In this document: piece after piece, positions 44,085 to 53,680 of the stretch
Layout: each line of letters starts with the position of its first letter
How positions within the stretch are numbered: position 1 is the first letter of the stretch
Source of the DNA: Sinorhizobium arboris LMG 14919
GTDB taxonomy: Bacteria; Pseudomonadota; Alphaproteobacteria; Rhizobiales; Rhizobiaceae
Length of the DNA stretch: 64,000 nucleotides
Direction of reading: 5' to 3'
Assembly: GCF_000427465.1 (NCBI RefSeq)
Contig: NZ_ATYB01000008.1
Coordinates: forward strand, 868,001 to 932,000
Made by a program: the position numbers and the translations under genes
Notes under the pieces: generated by a model
Seen by the model: only the letters and a program-made list of their open reading frames with translations
Database searches by the model: none
Told to the model about the DNA's origin: nothing

Positions 44085-45349
44085 TGCTCACCACCGCCGT
44101 CTTTCTCGCCTTCATGCTCGTCGGCGTTCCGATCGGCGTCTGCCTCTGCCTCGGCAGCATCGTCTATATCTTCGCCTCCGGAAATCCCCTGCTCTTCCAG
44201 AGCTTTCCGACGCAGCTCTTCGGCGGCGTCGACAATTACGGCCTGATCTCCATTCCGCTCTTCGTGCTGATCGGTGAGATCATGAACGGCGGCGGCATCA
44301 CCCGGCGCATCATCGATATGACGATGGCCTTCGTCGGCGCCATGCGCGGCGGGCTTGCCTATGTCAACCTGCTCGCCAACATGTTCGTCTCCTCCATACT
44401 CGGCTCGGCCACGGCGCAGGTTGCCGTCATGGCGCAGATGATGGTGCCGGAGATGGAGAAGAAGGGCTACGACAAGACTTTCGCCGCCGGGATCACCGCC
44501 TATGCGGGCATGCTCGGCCCGATCATTCCGCCATCGATCATGTTCGTCGTCTACAGCGTGCTCGCGCAGGTTCCGGTAAGCGACATGCTGGCCGCGGGAA
44601 TTGTGCCCGGTGTTCTGTTGACCGCAGCCTTCTGCCTCGTCATCGCGGCGATGGGGTTCGTCTACAACTATCCTCGCGGCGAGCGCATGAAGCTCAAGGA
44701 ACGCGTCCGCATCGTGCTGGACGCGTTGCCGACGCTCCTCATCCCGTTTGTCATCGTCGGCTCGATCCTGTCCGGCCTCGCCAATGCGACGGAAGCCGCG
44801 GCCGTCGGAGCGGTAGCGGCGGTGCTCGTCGGCCGCTTCTGGATCGGCGAGCTCAAATTCTCCGATCTTCCGAGAATGATGCTGCGGGCCGGCATCTATT
44901 CGGCCGTGGTCCTCTTCCTTGTTGCCGCCGCCGCGGTCTTTTCCTGGGTCCTCGTATACGGCATGGTGCCGCAGCAGGTTGCCGGCTGGGTCCAGACCGT
45001 CGCCTCGGATCCGGTCACCTTCATGCTGCTCGTCAACGTCATCCTGCTCGTCATCGGCACGGTGATCGACGGCGCGCCCGGTCTCATCATGACCGTGCCC
45101 ATCCTCCTGCCTATCGCCACCGAGGTCTACGGCATCGACCCCATCCATTTCGGCGTCGTCGTGGTCGTCAACCTCGTCCTCGGCTTCCTCTCGCCGCCCG
45201 TCGGGCTCTGCTTCTTCGTGGCCGCCGCGGTGACCGGCGCCAAGCCCGGCAAGATGTTCCTGGTGACGCTGCCATTCTTCTTCGTTTCCTGCCTGATGCT
45301 CGTGCTCCTGTCGCTCATTCCCTCGCTCTCGACCTTCATCGCCCGATAA
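44084..45349 (+). CDS. TRAP transporter large permease (DctM-type)
   Basis: 421 residues, twelve helices. Signatures include FMLVGVPIGVCLCLGSIVYI, SSILGSATAQVAVMAQMMVP, GITAYAGMLGPIIPPSIMFV and DPIHFGVVVVVNLVLGFLSP. It forms the sodium-coupled translocation unit with the small subunit and receives substrate from the binding protein encoded next. Substrate is probably a carboxylate or sugar acid. Confidence 0.93.
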   Translation: MLTTAVFLAFMLVGVPIGVCLCLGSIVYIFASGNPLLFQSFPTQLFGGVDNYGLISIPLFVLIGEIMNGGGITRRIIDMTMAFVGAMRGGLAYVNLLANMFVSSILGSATAQVAVMAQMMVPEMEKKGYDKTFAAGITAYAGMLGPIIPPSIMFVVYSVLAQVPVSDMLAAGIVPGVLLTAAFCLVIAAMGFVYNYPRGERMKLKERVRIVLDALPTLLIPFVIVGSILSGLANATEAAAVGAVAAVLVGRFWIGELKFSDLPRMMLRAGIYSAVVLFLVAAAAVFSWVLVYGMVPQQVAGWVQTVASDPVTFMLLVNVILLVIGTVIDGAPGLIMTVPILLPIATEVYGIDPIHFGVVVVVNLVLGFLSPPVGLCFFVAAAVTGAKPGKMFLVTLPFFFVSCLMLVLLSLIPSLSTFIAR

Positions 45350-45377
45350 CCACAACGAACCAGCCAGAGGACCTTCC

Positions 45378-46373
45378 ATGACATTCTCCCGCAGAACCTT
45401 CCTTGGCGGCATCGCCGCCGGCGCAGCCCTTTCGCTCGCCACGCCATCGCTCGTCCGCGCCCAGGAACCGCGCACCCTGCGCCTCGGCATCGTCACTCCG
45501 CCGGGACATCCCTGGAACAATGCCGCCCTCAAGGTTGGCGAAACCCTCAAGGCCGAGACAAACGGCCGCCTGTCGATCTCGGTGTTTCCGGCCGGCCAGC
45601 TCGGCAACGAAGCGGCGATGCTGCAGCAGATGCAGAGCGGCGCGCTCGATCTCGGCTGGATCATGACCGCCGAACTCGGCTCGCGCATTCCCGCCGTTGC
45701 CGCGATCAACGCGCCCTGGGTCGTCGATTCGACCGCCAAGGTCGCCAAGCTCGTGCGTGAGCCGGTCGCCATGAAGCTCCTCGACGTTCTCCCCGCCGAG
45801 ACTGGAACGGTCGGTCTTGCCTGGGGCATTACCACCATGCGCGTCGTCTTCTCGGCCAAGGAGATCGCCGGACTCGACGACATCAACGGCATGAAGCTGC
45901 GCATCAATACGACGCCCGCGTATCGCGATTTCTACCAACTCCTCGGCGCAGCACCGACGCCGATCCCGACTCCGGCCGTTTTCGACGCCATGTCGAACGG
46001 CCAGGTTGACGGTCTGGAAGCCGACCTCGACTTCTCCTGGAACCAGCGCTTCGACAAGGTGTCCAAGACCATGCTGAAGATGAACGCCATCTTCATGCCC
46101 TGCGTGGCGCTGGCCTCAGGCCGCGTGTGGCAGACCCTCCCCGAGGCAGATCGGGAGATCATCGCCCGCCTCACCAAGGCAGCGCTTGACGAGCAGATCG
46201 ATGCAACCGTCGCCAACGAGCCGGCTCTCCTCGAAAAGTTCGACGGCGCAGGCATCCCGATCAAGGATGTGACGGTCGCCGACGCCGGCCGGATCATCGC
46301 CGAATACGACAAGATTTGGCTGCCGAAGGCGCCGGTTCTCGCCGAGCTGCGCAAGGTCGGCGCGACGCTCTGA
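45378..46373 (+). CDS. TRAP transporter substrate-binding protein (DctP-type)
   Basis: 331 residues. A twin-arginine signal (FSRRTFLGGIAAGAALSLA) precedes the DctP fold: LRLGIVTPPGHPWNNAALKV, VFPAGQLGNEAAMLQQMQSG, and the carboxylate-clamp region GMKLRINTTPAYRDFYQLLG with the conserved Arg. The specific ligand is not deducible. It completes the Q-M-P operon and is followed by a strong stem-loop. Confidence 0.93.
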   Translation: MTFSRRTFLGGIAAGAALSLATPSLVRAQEPRTLRLGIVTPPGHPWNNAALKVGETLKAETNGRLSISVFPAGQLGNEAAMLQQMQSGALDLGWIMTAELGSRIPAVAAINAPWVVDSTAKVAKLVREPVAMKLLDVLPAETGTVGLAWGITTMRVVFSAKEIAGLDDINGMKLRINTTPAYRDFYQLLGAAPTPIPTPAVFDAMSNGQVDGLEADLDFSWNQRFDKVSKTMLKMNAIFMPCVALASGRVWQTLPEADREIIARLTKAALDEQIDATVANEPALLEKFDGAGIPIKDVTVADAGRIIAEYDKIWLPKAPVLAELRKVGATL

Positions 46374-46382
46374 CGCCCTCGC

Positions 46383-46410
46383 GGGGATCGCGGCGCCCGC
46401 CGCGTTCCCC
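46383..46410 (+). terminator. stem-loop after the first TRAP operon
   Basis: GGGG.. CGCGGCG (46383-46395) pairs with CGCCGCG .. CCCC (46398-46410) with two internal mismatched bases, 10 bp after the binding-protein stop. There is no T run, as is common in GC-rich rhizobia. Confidence 0.55.
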
Positions 46411-46533
46411 ATGCGGTTTGCGGACATCGCCGCCGGCCGTCGAGCCCGCGTGCCGCGCACAACGCCTCAATCTGCTTGCGCCCCGGCGCGCCGCAGGCCA
46501 AGAGAGCCTGAGGAGCTCCTGGATGTTGGACAG

Positions 46534-47751
46534 ATGGAAAGAAAACAAGTCGCAATTATCGGCGGTGGCCCCGCCGGTCTGATGGCCGCGGAAGTCTTGT
46601 CCCGCTCGGGCCATGCGGTGACCGTCTATGAGGCGATGCCGACCGCGGCGCGCAAATTCCTGCTCGCGGGAAAATCCGGCCTGAACATCACCCATTCCGA
46701 AGATTACAAGGATTTTGCGACGCGCTTCGGCGATGCTTCGGCAAGGCTGCGCCCGGTACTCGACGTTTTTACCCCGCAGGACGTGCGCGCCTGGGCGGCC
46801 GGACTGGGTGCGGAGACCTTCGTCGGCTCCTCCGGCCGCGTGTTTCCTAGGGCCATGAAGGCCTCGCCGCTGCTGCGCGCCTGGCTCCGCAGGCTGGAAA
46901 CGCAAGGCGTCCGGCTTCTCACCCGCCATCGGTGGACGGGTTTCGCCGAGAACGGCTACATCTTCGAAACGCCGGTTGGGAAAGAAGTCGTCCGTTGCGA
47001 CGCGGTTCTCCTGGCGCTTGGCGGCGCGAGTTGGCCGCGGCTCGGCTCCGACGCCGCCTGGGTGCCGTTGCTGCGGGCGAGAGATGTGCCGATCGCCGAT
47101 TTCCGCCCCGCCAATTGCGGTTTCGAGGTCGCCTGGAGCGAAATTTTCCGCGCGCGCTTTGCCGGTCAACCCCTGAAAGCCGTCACCGCCGCATCCGATG
47201 CGGGCACGATCCCGGGCGAATTCGTCGTGAGCCGCGATGGCATCGAAGGCAGTCTGATCTATGCCCATGCGGCGAGCCTGCGCGACCGGCTGGAACGCGA
47301 CGGTAAGGCAGCGCTCCTGCTCGACCTTGCGCCTGGACGGACGGCCGAAAGGCTTGCGCGGGATCTCGCGCGGCAGGATCGCAAGACCAGTTTCTCCAAC
47401 CGTCTGCGCAAGGGCGCGGGGCTCGACGCCGTCAAGACCGCGCTGTTGCGGGAGCTTTTGCCGGATGCTGCCATGGCCGCTCCGGAGCAGCTCGCTGCAC
47501 TTATCAAGGCTGTGCCCGTTCCGGTACGCGGGACACGACCGATCGCCGAAGCAATCTCGTCGGCCGGCGGTATCCGCCTCGATGCGATCGATGAACGCTA
47601 CATGCTGAAGGCGCTCCCCGGCCTCTTCGCCGCCGGCGAGATGCTCGACTGGGAAGCACCGACCGGCGGCTATCTCCTGACCGCATGTCTTGCCACGGGC
47701 CGCGCTGCGGCGCGTGGCGTCGAGGCATGGCTCGCTCACGGGAAGCCGTAA
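46534..47751 (+). CDS. NAD(P)/FAD-dependent oxidoreductase (HI0933/BaiN-type flavoprotein)
   Basis: 405 residues. The FAD-binding motif is VAIIGGGPAGLMAAEVLSRS (residues 6-25), followed by ARKFLLAGKSGLNITHSED, typical of this family. Near the end GLFAAGEMLDWEAPTGGYLL and TACLATGRAAARG complete the FAD site. The closest description is the TIGR03862-type flavoprotein of unknown substrate. I placed the start at the ATG 46534, at which the flavin fold begins; an upstream in-frame candidate (46411) lies inside the terminator region. Confidence 0.85.
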   Translation: MERKQVAIIGGGPAGLMAAEVLSRSGHAVTVYEAMPTAARKFLLAGKSGLNITHSEDYKDFATRFGDASARLRPVLDVFTPQDVRAWAAGLGAETFVGSSGRVFPRAMKASPLLRAWLRRLETQGVRLLTRHRWTGFAENGYIFETPVGKEVVRCDAVLLALGGASWPRLGSDAAWVPLLRARDVPIADFRPANCGFEVAWSEIFRARFAGQPLKAVTAASDAGTIPGEFVVSRDGIEGSLIYAHAASLRDRLERDGKAALLLDLAPGRTAERLARDLARQDRKTSFSNRLRKGAGLDAVKTALLRELLPDAAMAAPEQLAALIKAVPVPVRGTRPIAEAISSAGGIRLDAIDERYMLKALPGLFAAGEMLDWEAPTGGYLLTACLATGRAAARGVEAWLAHGKP

Positions 47752-47790
47752 GCGTGTCGAATCAAGTCGATTAAACGCGACGCGCTTGGC

Positions 47791-48018
47791 TTAACCCGCC
47801 TCCGGTGCCGGCGGGGATTCGCCCGCCGTCAACATCTGCATGAGCGCGAGTTCGCTCCGTACGCCCTGCTGGTAGAGATGGAACAGCATCTTTCCTAATT
47901 CCGCACCGTGTTCGCTTTCCGGCTCCAGCTCCCTTGAGGAGCAGGCATAAACGTGAACACGTCGCAACATCGAGATTTCGTCGTCGTCAATGGCGAGATC
48001 CGAGAAGCGCAGCGACAT
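47791..48018 (-). CDS. small conserved-looking hypothetical protein
   Basis: 75 residues (MSLRFSDLAIDDDEISMLRR to GESPPAPEAG), soluble, acidic, mostly helical. GGAGGA 9 nt upstream decides the ATG at 48018 over a TTG further up. I do not recognise the family. It is convergent with the flavoprotein gene and divergent from the small membrane protein at 48212. Confidence 0.6.
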   Translation of the reverse strand: MSLRFSDLAIDDDEISMLRRVHVYACSSRELEPESEHGAELGKMLFHLYQQGVRSELALMQMLTAGESPPAPEAG

Positions 48019-48211
48019 TTCCTTTGATCCTCCAATCAAAGTGACTCTGTTGATGATGGCTTAATATCGGTATGGCGGGGGCACGAATCCAGAGCCTGCA
48101 ACATTCTTCGGGGAAGGCGAGGCAGGTGAGCGCCGGCCCCCACTTGCCTTTTGCCCTGCCTCCCATAGTTGAAACAGAAGACAGCGTTTTTCAACGAATG
48201 GGGCAGACAAT

Positions 48212-48373
48212 ATGTCGGTACTGATCAGCATCCTGATCACCTTTCTCGTCGTCATTCTGGTTCTTTATCTCGTCAACCGCCTTCCCCTCGACGGGCGCAC
48301 CAAGCAGATCGTCCAGGCCATCGTCATCATTATCGGCATTCTGTCGCTGCTGCGGTATCTTGCCGTGTTCTGA
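48212..48373 (+). CDS. Thivi_2564-type small membrane protein
   Basis: A 53-residue protein. It has two helices, SVLISILITFLVVILVLYLV and IVQAIVIIIGILSLLRYLA, around the conserved connector NRLPLDGRTKQ. This two-helix pattern with a P-L-x-x-x-x-K-Q turn matches the Thivi_2564 family of unknown function. GGGGCAG lies upstream of the ATG. Confidence 0.7.
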   Translation: MSVLISILITFLVVILVLYLVNRLPLDGRTKQIVQAIVIIIGILSLLRYLAVF

Positions 48374-48518
48374 CTTCGATCGGTGTTCCGGCCCACAATT
48401 TCTTTCAGGGCGGCAGCAAACATGTGAACGCGCCCTTCGGATCCACCGGGAACCTTGGCCCGGCTTCCCTATTAGGCTCGAGTGAACAGTCCGGTTCGTG
48501 AAACGAACGGAGGCGGCC

Positions 48519-49655
48519 ATGATACGGGCAGCTGTTTTCCTGGCATTGGCGGCGACAATAGCTGTTGCGCGACCCGAGACGGGGATCGCCCAGGATTCGC
48601 CGCGTCTGCTCGACACCGAAAGCGGCCCCATCGATGTCGAGATCTTCGCCGGCGGCCTTGAGCACCCCTGGGGTGCTGCGCTTCTGCCTGATGGCGATAT
48701 GCTGGTGACGGAACGTCCCGGCCGGCTGCGCCTCGTTTCGGACGAAGGCGCGGTAAGCGAACCGATCGAAGGGGTCCCGGATGTATTCGCACAAGGCCAG
48801 GGAGGACTCCTCGATGTCGCCCTCGACCCGGACTTCGCGACGAACAGGACCATCTATCTTTCCTTTGCCGAGGAAAGGCAGGGCGGCGCGGGGACCTCGG
48901 TCGGTCGCGGCCGGCTGAACGAGGATGCCACGGCGCTTTCAGATTTCGAGATAATCTTCCAGCAGGAACCGGCGGTTTCGGGAGAAAACCATTTCGGCGC
49001 CAGACTGGCCTTCGCGCCGGACGGCAAGCTTTTCATCACACTCGGCGAGCGCTTCGACATGCAGGAGGCCCAGGATCCGGGCAACCATCTCGGCACGGTG
49101 GTCCGCCTCAATCCCGATGGCTCAATACCGGACGACAACCCCTTCGTGGGCCGGGAAGGCGCCGACGAGGTCTGGTCCTATGGCCACCGCAACGTCCAGA
49201 GCGCCGCCATTCATCCCGAGACCGGCGTGCTTTGGACGGCCGAGATGGGGCCCAGGGGCGGAGACGAGTTGAACATACCCGAGGCCGGCAACAACTATGG
49301 CTGGCCCGTAGTAAGCTGGGGAAGACACTATTCGGGCAAAAGAATTCCCGACCCGCCAAACCGGCCCGACCTCGCTGGCTCCCTCCACAGCTGGACACCG
49401 GTGATCTCGCCCTCCGGAATGATGTTCTATACCGGCGACCTGTTTACGGACTGGCGCGGCGATCTCCTGATCGCCGGCCTGTCGGCGGGAGGTATCGTCA
49501 GGGTGGAGACGGACGGGGAGAAAGTGACTGGCGAGGAAGTTCTTTCGCTGGGGGCACGGGTGCGCGATCTTCTGCAGGCCTCCGATGGCTCGGTGCTCGC
49601 CCTCATCGATGCCGCATCCGGCAGGATTTTGCGCTTGAGGCCGGCCAACGATTAG
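48519..49655 (+). CDS. PQQ-dependent sugar dehydrogenase (soluble aldose dehydrogenase, YliI-type)
   Basis: 378 residues with a signal peptide (IRAAVFLALAATIAVARPET). The six-bladed propeller has the family anchors GGLEHPWGAALLPDGDMLVT, the GQGGLLDVALDPDF segment, HFGARLAFAPDGKLFITLGE (catalytic His region), YGHRNVQSAAIHPETG and the WTAEMGPRGGDELN calcium/PQQ site. It should oxidise aldoses in the periplasm with PQQ. No pqq synthesis genes are in the window. GGAGGCGGCC precedes the ATG at 48519. Confidence 0.92.
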   Translation: MIRAAVFLALAATIAVARPETGIAQDSPRLLDTESGPIDVEIFAGGLEHPWGAALLPDGDMLVTERPGRLRLVSDEGAVSEPIEGVPDVFAQGQGGLLDVALDPDFATNRTIYLSFAEERQGGAGTSVGRGRLNEDATALSDFEIIFQQEPAVSGENHFGARLAFAPDGKLFITLGERFDMQEAQDPGNHLGTVVRLNPDGSIPDDNPFVGREGADEVWSYGHRNVQSAAIHPETGVLWTAEMGPRGGDELNIPEAGNNYGWPVVSWGRHYSGKRIPDPPNRPDLAGSLHSWTPVISPSGMMFYTGDLFTDWRGDLLIAGLSAGGIVRVETDGEKVTGEEVLSLGARVRDLLQASDGSVLALIDAASGRILRLRPAND

Positions 49656-49679
49656 CTACAGTTCCGGCGCAAGCGCCTC

Positions 49680-51593
49680 TTAGGTCTGTGATTGCGTGCG
49701 CGGATGAACCAATCCGCTCGTCACGTCCGGAGCATTGGCCTCGGCAAGCCGAGAGAGGAATTGCTCCATCAGCGCGGAATCGCCGAAGCGACGCAGGGAC
49801 CGCTCGCTTGCGAGGGAAAATTCCGGATCCACTGCGGTCAGGCGCTCCATTGTGCGCTGCGCTTCCTGGACGTCTCCTCGCTGGCTCAGAACCGCCGTCT
49901 GTATCAGCAGGCAATCCGACTCCTGCGGCGCGCGGATCAGGCATTCCCGCAAGACCTCGTCGGCCTCATCGAGGCGACCGGCAGCATAGAGTGCCTGGCC
50001 GTAGACATAGGTATAGTATTCCGGCGCCATGGGATGCAGCCGCCGCGCCCGCTCGGCGTTTCGCACCGCCTCGTCATAGCTGCCGAACCGGACCTGCGCC
50101 TTTGCCAGGGCCATCAGGCTGTCCGGATCGTTCGGATTGAGCTCGACGGCCCTTTGTGCCGCCTGCATGGCGCCGGGGTAGTCGCCGGTGGCAGAGAGGC
50201 CGAAGCTGAGAACCTGATAGGCCGCAGCCAGATTCGGATCGAGGCGAACGGCCTGGCGTGCCTCGCTGAGGCCGGTTTCCACGTCGGTCATCGTCGCCCT
50301 GCCGCTGAGCTTCTGCACGAAGTCGACGATGTAGGTCATCCCGAGATTGGCACGCGCGGCGGCATAACCGGGATCGAGCTCCAGGGCCTGATGAAGCAGC
50401 GCGCGGGCAGCCATCAGCGCCTCGCCATCCCTCGAACCATGCTTGTAGCGGTCACGGGCTTTGAGAACGAGGTCGTAAGCCTGGAGATTCTCGGTGGGCC
50501 GTTCTGCCGCATTCGATACTTCCGACTCGCGCACATAGGAAACGAGATGCGAGACGATCTCGGCGGTCAGCTCGGTCTGGACCGCAAATATGTCCTCGAC
50601 CCGGCGATCGTAACTGCGCGACCAGAGATGCGCACCGCTGCGTGCATCGATCAGCTGCGCCACCACGCGAAGCTGGTCGCCCGCGCGCCGGGCACTGCCT
50701 TCCACCACATAGCCGGCACCGAGTCTTTCGCCGATCCGGCGGATGTCCTCTGCCTGGCCGCGCAGGGCGAAGGTCGAATTGCGGGCGATCACCTGAAGCT
50801 CGGGGTTTCGCGCGAGATTGGCGATTATGTCCTCGGTAAGCCCGTCGGCGAAGTAGCTCTGACCGGCGTCGCCGCTCATATTGTCGAAGGGCAGCACCGC
50901 AACCGTCGGCCTTGCGTCAGCAAGTTCGCCGCCCGTCAGGCGCGCGAGGCTACCAGCAAGGTCCGCTCCGATGGCTCTCACCTCCGGCGCCTGGGCTGCG
51001 GCAGCGACGAGGACGAGCGCCGCGGCACCGACAACGTAGGGCAATGCCGCACGCCGGCCACGGGCGAACCGCCCGATCCAGCCGCCACCGCTCTTTTCAC
51101 CCGCATCGAGCCGCACCGCGTAAACGGCGAGCGGCTCGGGAATGTTCTTCGCCTGTCTCCGGCCGATACTGTAGAAAAGCTTGCTGCGGTTTCGGTCGGC
51201 GCTGCGGACGACCGCCTCGCTTACGAAAATGCCGCCCGGTTCGGCCATCGCTTCAAGCCGCGACGCGACGTTCACGCCGTCGCCGAACATGTCGCCATCG
51301 GCTTCTATGACGTCGCCGAGATTGATGCCGAGGCGCATATCGAAGGGCTGCTCGGAAAATCCGTTCTGGATTTCGATCGCGGCGTCGAGCGCCTCGTTGA
51401 CGCTCGGAAACGTCGCGAGAAAACCGTCGCCCGTCGTCTTGAAGGTGCGGCCGCCATGCTTCTCGACCGCAGGCATGATCAGTCCGCTGAAAGTCGCCCG
51501 CAGGGCGGCATAGGTCGAGGATTCATCCTCGGACATCAGGCGGGTATAGCCGACGATGTCGCCGGCTACGATTGCTGCGAGTTTACGTTCCAT
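49680..51593 (-). CDS. class III adenylate/guanylate cyclase with TPR domain
   Basis: 637 residues. The cyclase homology domain (about 1-165) has the metal-binding Asp in AIVAGDIVGYTRLMSEDES, a second Asp in FKTTGDGFLATF and the purine/transition-state region FGDGVNVASRLEAMAEPGG. One membrane helix lies near 187-205 (YVVGAAALVLVAAAAQ). The segment PTVAVLPFDNMSGDAGQSYF is the FlgO/TolB-like domain commonly fused to such cyclases, followed by TPR units (about 395-600). Rhizobia carry many of these paralogues. The gene stands alone, and the signal it senses is unknown. Confidence 0.9.
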   Translation of the reverse strand: MERKLAAIVAGDIVGYTRLMSEDESSTYAALRATFSGLIMPAVEKHGGRTFKTTGDGFLATFPSVNEALDAAIEIQNGFSEQPFDMRLGINLGDVIEADGDMFGDGVNVASRLEAMAEPGGIFVSEAVVRSADRNRSKLFYSIGRRQAKNIPEPLAVYAVRLDAGEKSGGGWIGRFARGRRAALPYVVGAAALVLVAAAAQAPEVRAIGADLAGSLARLTGGELADARPTVAVLPFDNMSGDAGQSYFADGLTEDIIANLARNPELQVIARNSTFALRGQAEDIRRIGERLGAGYVVEGSARRAGDQLRVVAQLIDARSGAHLWSRSYDRRVEDIFAVQTELTAEIVSHLVSYVRESEVSNAAERPTENLQAYDLVLKARDRYKHGSRDGEALMAARALLHQALELDPGYAAARANLGMTYIVDFVQKLSGRATMTDVETGLSEARQAVRLDPNLAAAYQVLSFGLSATGDYPGAMQAAQRAVELNPNDPDSLMALAKAQVRFGSYDEAVRNAERARRLHPMAPEYYTYVYGQALYAAGRLDEADEVLRECLIRAPQESDCLLIQTAVLSQRGDVQEAQRTMERLTAVDPEFSLASERSLRRFGDSALMEQFLSRLAEANAPDVTSGLVHPRTQSQT

Positions 51594-51832
51594 CACGAGC
51601 CTCGACAGTCTTCACGCGCATATTTATTGGACCGACCCCACCCGTCCACTCAAAACTCCGTGTCCGCCCGAGGCTTATTCTGCGATCGACGCGTAGGCTT
51701 TCCAACTCGCCGCTGACAAGAAATTGGATGATTGGCCGCAAAGAGCAATGCTACGTCGCAGGATGCGAAGGGTCGTTCACACACTGCACATGATTGCGGC
51801 CTTTGGGTGGCGGAAACTCGATTACGGCCGGT

Positions 51833-52732
51833 TTAGCCGCTCGGCGCGATACGATCCTTGCGCCACGCGAGAACGGGCGCCACGGCCTCATGGAGAGCTG
51901 CGATATCCGCCTCTGCGACCTTCCGGAAGGGGCGTCTGGAAGCCCCCCCGGGAAGACCCATGATGCCGAGCAGCGCCTTGGACCCCGGCATGACGCCGAC
52001 CTTGATCAGCACCTGGATCACACGGTTCGCCATGGCCTGGAGCCGCCGCGCCTCTTCGATCCGCCCTGCCGCTGCACAGGCCTTGAGCGCGACGAACACA
52101 TCGCCCATGAAGTTGTAGGTGGTGCCTATCGCGCCCTGTGCGCCCATCGCGAAGCCGGCCAGGCACATTTCGTCATAGCCGTTGTAGACGATGGCGTCGG
52201 GCACTGCATGCCGGATGCGCTCGAGCTGGAACATGTCGCTCGACGTGTGCTTGATGCCGATGATGTTGGGATGCGAGAGAAGCTCGACCAGTTCCGGCAA
52301 GGTGAAGCCGCTGGTGCGGGCGGGGAAGTTATAGACGATCAGAGGCAAGGCCGAAGCATCCGCCAGCTCCCGGTAATGCGCCATGACTTCGGGCCGGGAG
52401 AAGTCGTAGTAGAAGGGCGGGATGGCCGAGACCGCCTGATAACCCGATTCGGCCGCGTGCTGCGAAAGTCCGAGCGCATCTCTCGTCGCGATCGTGCCGA
52501 CATGGGCGATCAGCTTCAGACGTCCGGACGCGGCGGCGGCGACGTCGGAGAGGTAGTCCGCGCGCTCCTCGAGCGACTGGAGCATCGCTTCGCCCGAGCT
52601 GCCGCCGACATAAACACCGTCGACGCCGAGCCGGACCTGAAAATCGACGAGCGCTCCGATGGCCTGCCGGTCGATGCTTTCGTCTTCGCAAAACGGAGTA
52701 AGGAGGGCGGAATAGATCCCTTCGAATTTCAT
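51833..52732 (-). CDS. N-acetylneuraminate lyase-like DapA-family aldolase
   Basis: 299 residues, class I aldolase barrel. Schiff-base lysine K161 (IIGIKHTSSDMFQL), tyrosine Y134 (LIVYNFPARTSG) and the carboxylate loop GGSSGEA (43-49). Several stretches follow the NanA pattern more than DapA: VDGVYVGGSSGEAML, SAIPPFYYDFS and NGYDEMCLAGFAMGAQGAIG. So a 2-keto-3-deoxy sugar acid such as N-acetylneuraminate is the likely substrate, though KDG-type acids are possible. It is the last gene of the GntR-TRAP operon; no nanE/nanK/nagAB are near. Confidence 0.85.
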   Translation of the reverse strand: MKFEGIYSALLTPFCEDESIDRQAIGALVDFQVRLGVDGVYVGGSSGEAMLQSLEERADYLSDVAAAASGRLKLIAHVGTIATRDALGLSQHAAESGYQAVSAIPPFYYDFSRPEVMAHYRELADASALPLIVYNFPARTSGFTLPELVELLSHPNIIGIKHTSSDMFQLERIRHAVPDAIVYNGYDEMCLAGFAMGAQGAIGTTYNFMGDVFVALKACAAAGRIEEARRLQAMANRVIQVLIKVGVMPGSKALLGIMGLPGGASRRPFRKVAEADIAALHEAVAPVLAWRKDRIAPSG

Positions 52733-52744
52733 CGTATTTCGCTT

Positions 52745-53680
52745 TCACTGGCTCGTGGAAAAAAGCTCGGGCAATTGGCGGCGGGCAGCGGCGCCAAGCG
52801 CGATCACCGCAGCATCGGGGGCGGAACTGTAGGGCCAGAGTAGCTGAGGCCCGATGGGGCACCAGCGGCCGGCGGCAGCCATCGCCTTGTCGAGCGCCGC
52901 GTTGGACAAGCCATGGCGCGCAGCAAGTGGCAGGACATGCTCGCTCATGAAGCCGGCGACGCGGGCCTCGAATGCCAGGGCGCCTGCCGGATCCTCCCGA
53001 AGCTGATGCCACCACCTGACGGCGCCGGCGGGGCTCAGGCAGGCGACGTTGGAATAGGAGCCGCGGCCACCCGCGAGACATCCGCTCGCCATAAAATGTC
53101 CGGGAATGAAGACGGCGAGATCCGGCAGCTTGCGCCGAAGCTCCTCGTACCAGAATTCGTTGCCGCCGGGCAGTTTGGCGCCGACGAGCATGGGGAGACC
53201 GGCCTTCAGTCTTGCGATCTCGTCTAAGTTCAGCCGGCGCTTGGCGTGGGGCGGATTATAGAGGATCAGCGGAACCTTTGGGGCCGTTGCGGCCAGGCCG
53301 GCGAAGAAATCCTCCGCCTCCTCGTAGCTCGGCGCCCACCAGTCCGGCAGGGTGACCTGAACGGCATCGGGTCGCAGAGATGCGACGCGCGCCAGGCGTT
53401 CGCGTGCGACACGCGCATTCGAATGCGAAACGCCGATCTGGAACGGCAGGGCGACGGCATGGCAGAATTCGGCGACCATTTGGCTCAGCCGATCGAATTC
53501 GTGCTCCGTCTGGCTGTGGAATTCCCCGGCAGTGCCGTTGGTGTAGATACCTTGAAGTCCGCTGCCGCGAAGCGCCCGCAGCTGCTCCTGCAAGGCGGAC
53601 CATTCGATTTCCCCTCGTCGGTCCACCGGCAGAAGCACTGCTCCCCAGACGCCTTCGGGAGGCTTGGCTTGCATGATCAT
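52745..53680 (-). CDS. DapA-family aldolase/dehydratase
   Basis: 311 residues. Schiff-base lysine K169 (MLVGAKLPGGNEFWY) and tyrosine Y141 (PLILYNPPHAKRRL); the carboxylate loop is TNGTAGE (47-53), a variant of the TTGESAT type. It is only distantly related to its neighbour at 51833-52732, so the two are not a recent duplication and probably act on successive or alternative keto acids. The start overlaps the upstream TRAP gene stop by 4 bp (ATGA). Confidence 0.85.
   Translation of the reverse strand: MIMQAKPPEGVWGAVLLPVDRRGEIEWSALQEQLRALRGSGLQGIYTNGTAGEFHSQTEHEFDRLSQMVAEFCHAVALPFQIGVSHSNARVARERLARVASLRPDAVQVTLPDWWAPSYEEAEDFFAGLAATAPKVPLILYNPPHAKRRLNLDEIARLKAGLPMLVGAKLPGGNEFWYEELRRKLPDLAVFIPGHFMASGCLAGGRGSYSNVACLSPAGAVRWWHQLREDPAGALAFEARVAGFMSEHVLPLAARHGLSNAALDKAMAAAGRWCPIGPQLLWPYSSAPDAAVIALGAAARRQLPELFSTSQ

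Noticed and set aside
44039..45907. A 622-codon minus-strand frame across the TRAP permease
   Set aside because: Antisense to clear DctM and DctP genes; composition is Glu/Asp/His/Arg-rich as expected of reverse membrane-protein codons.
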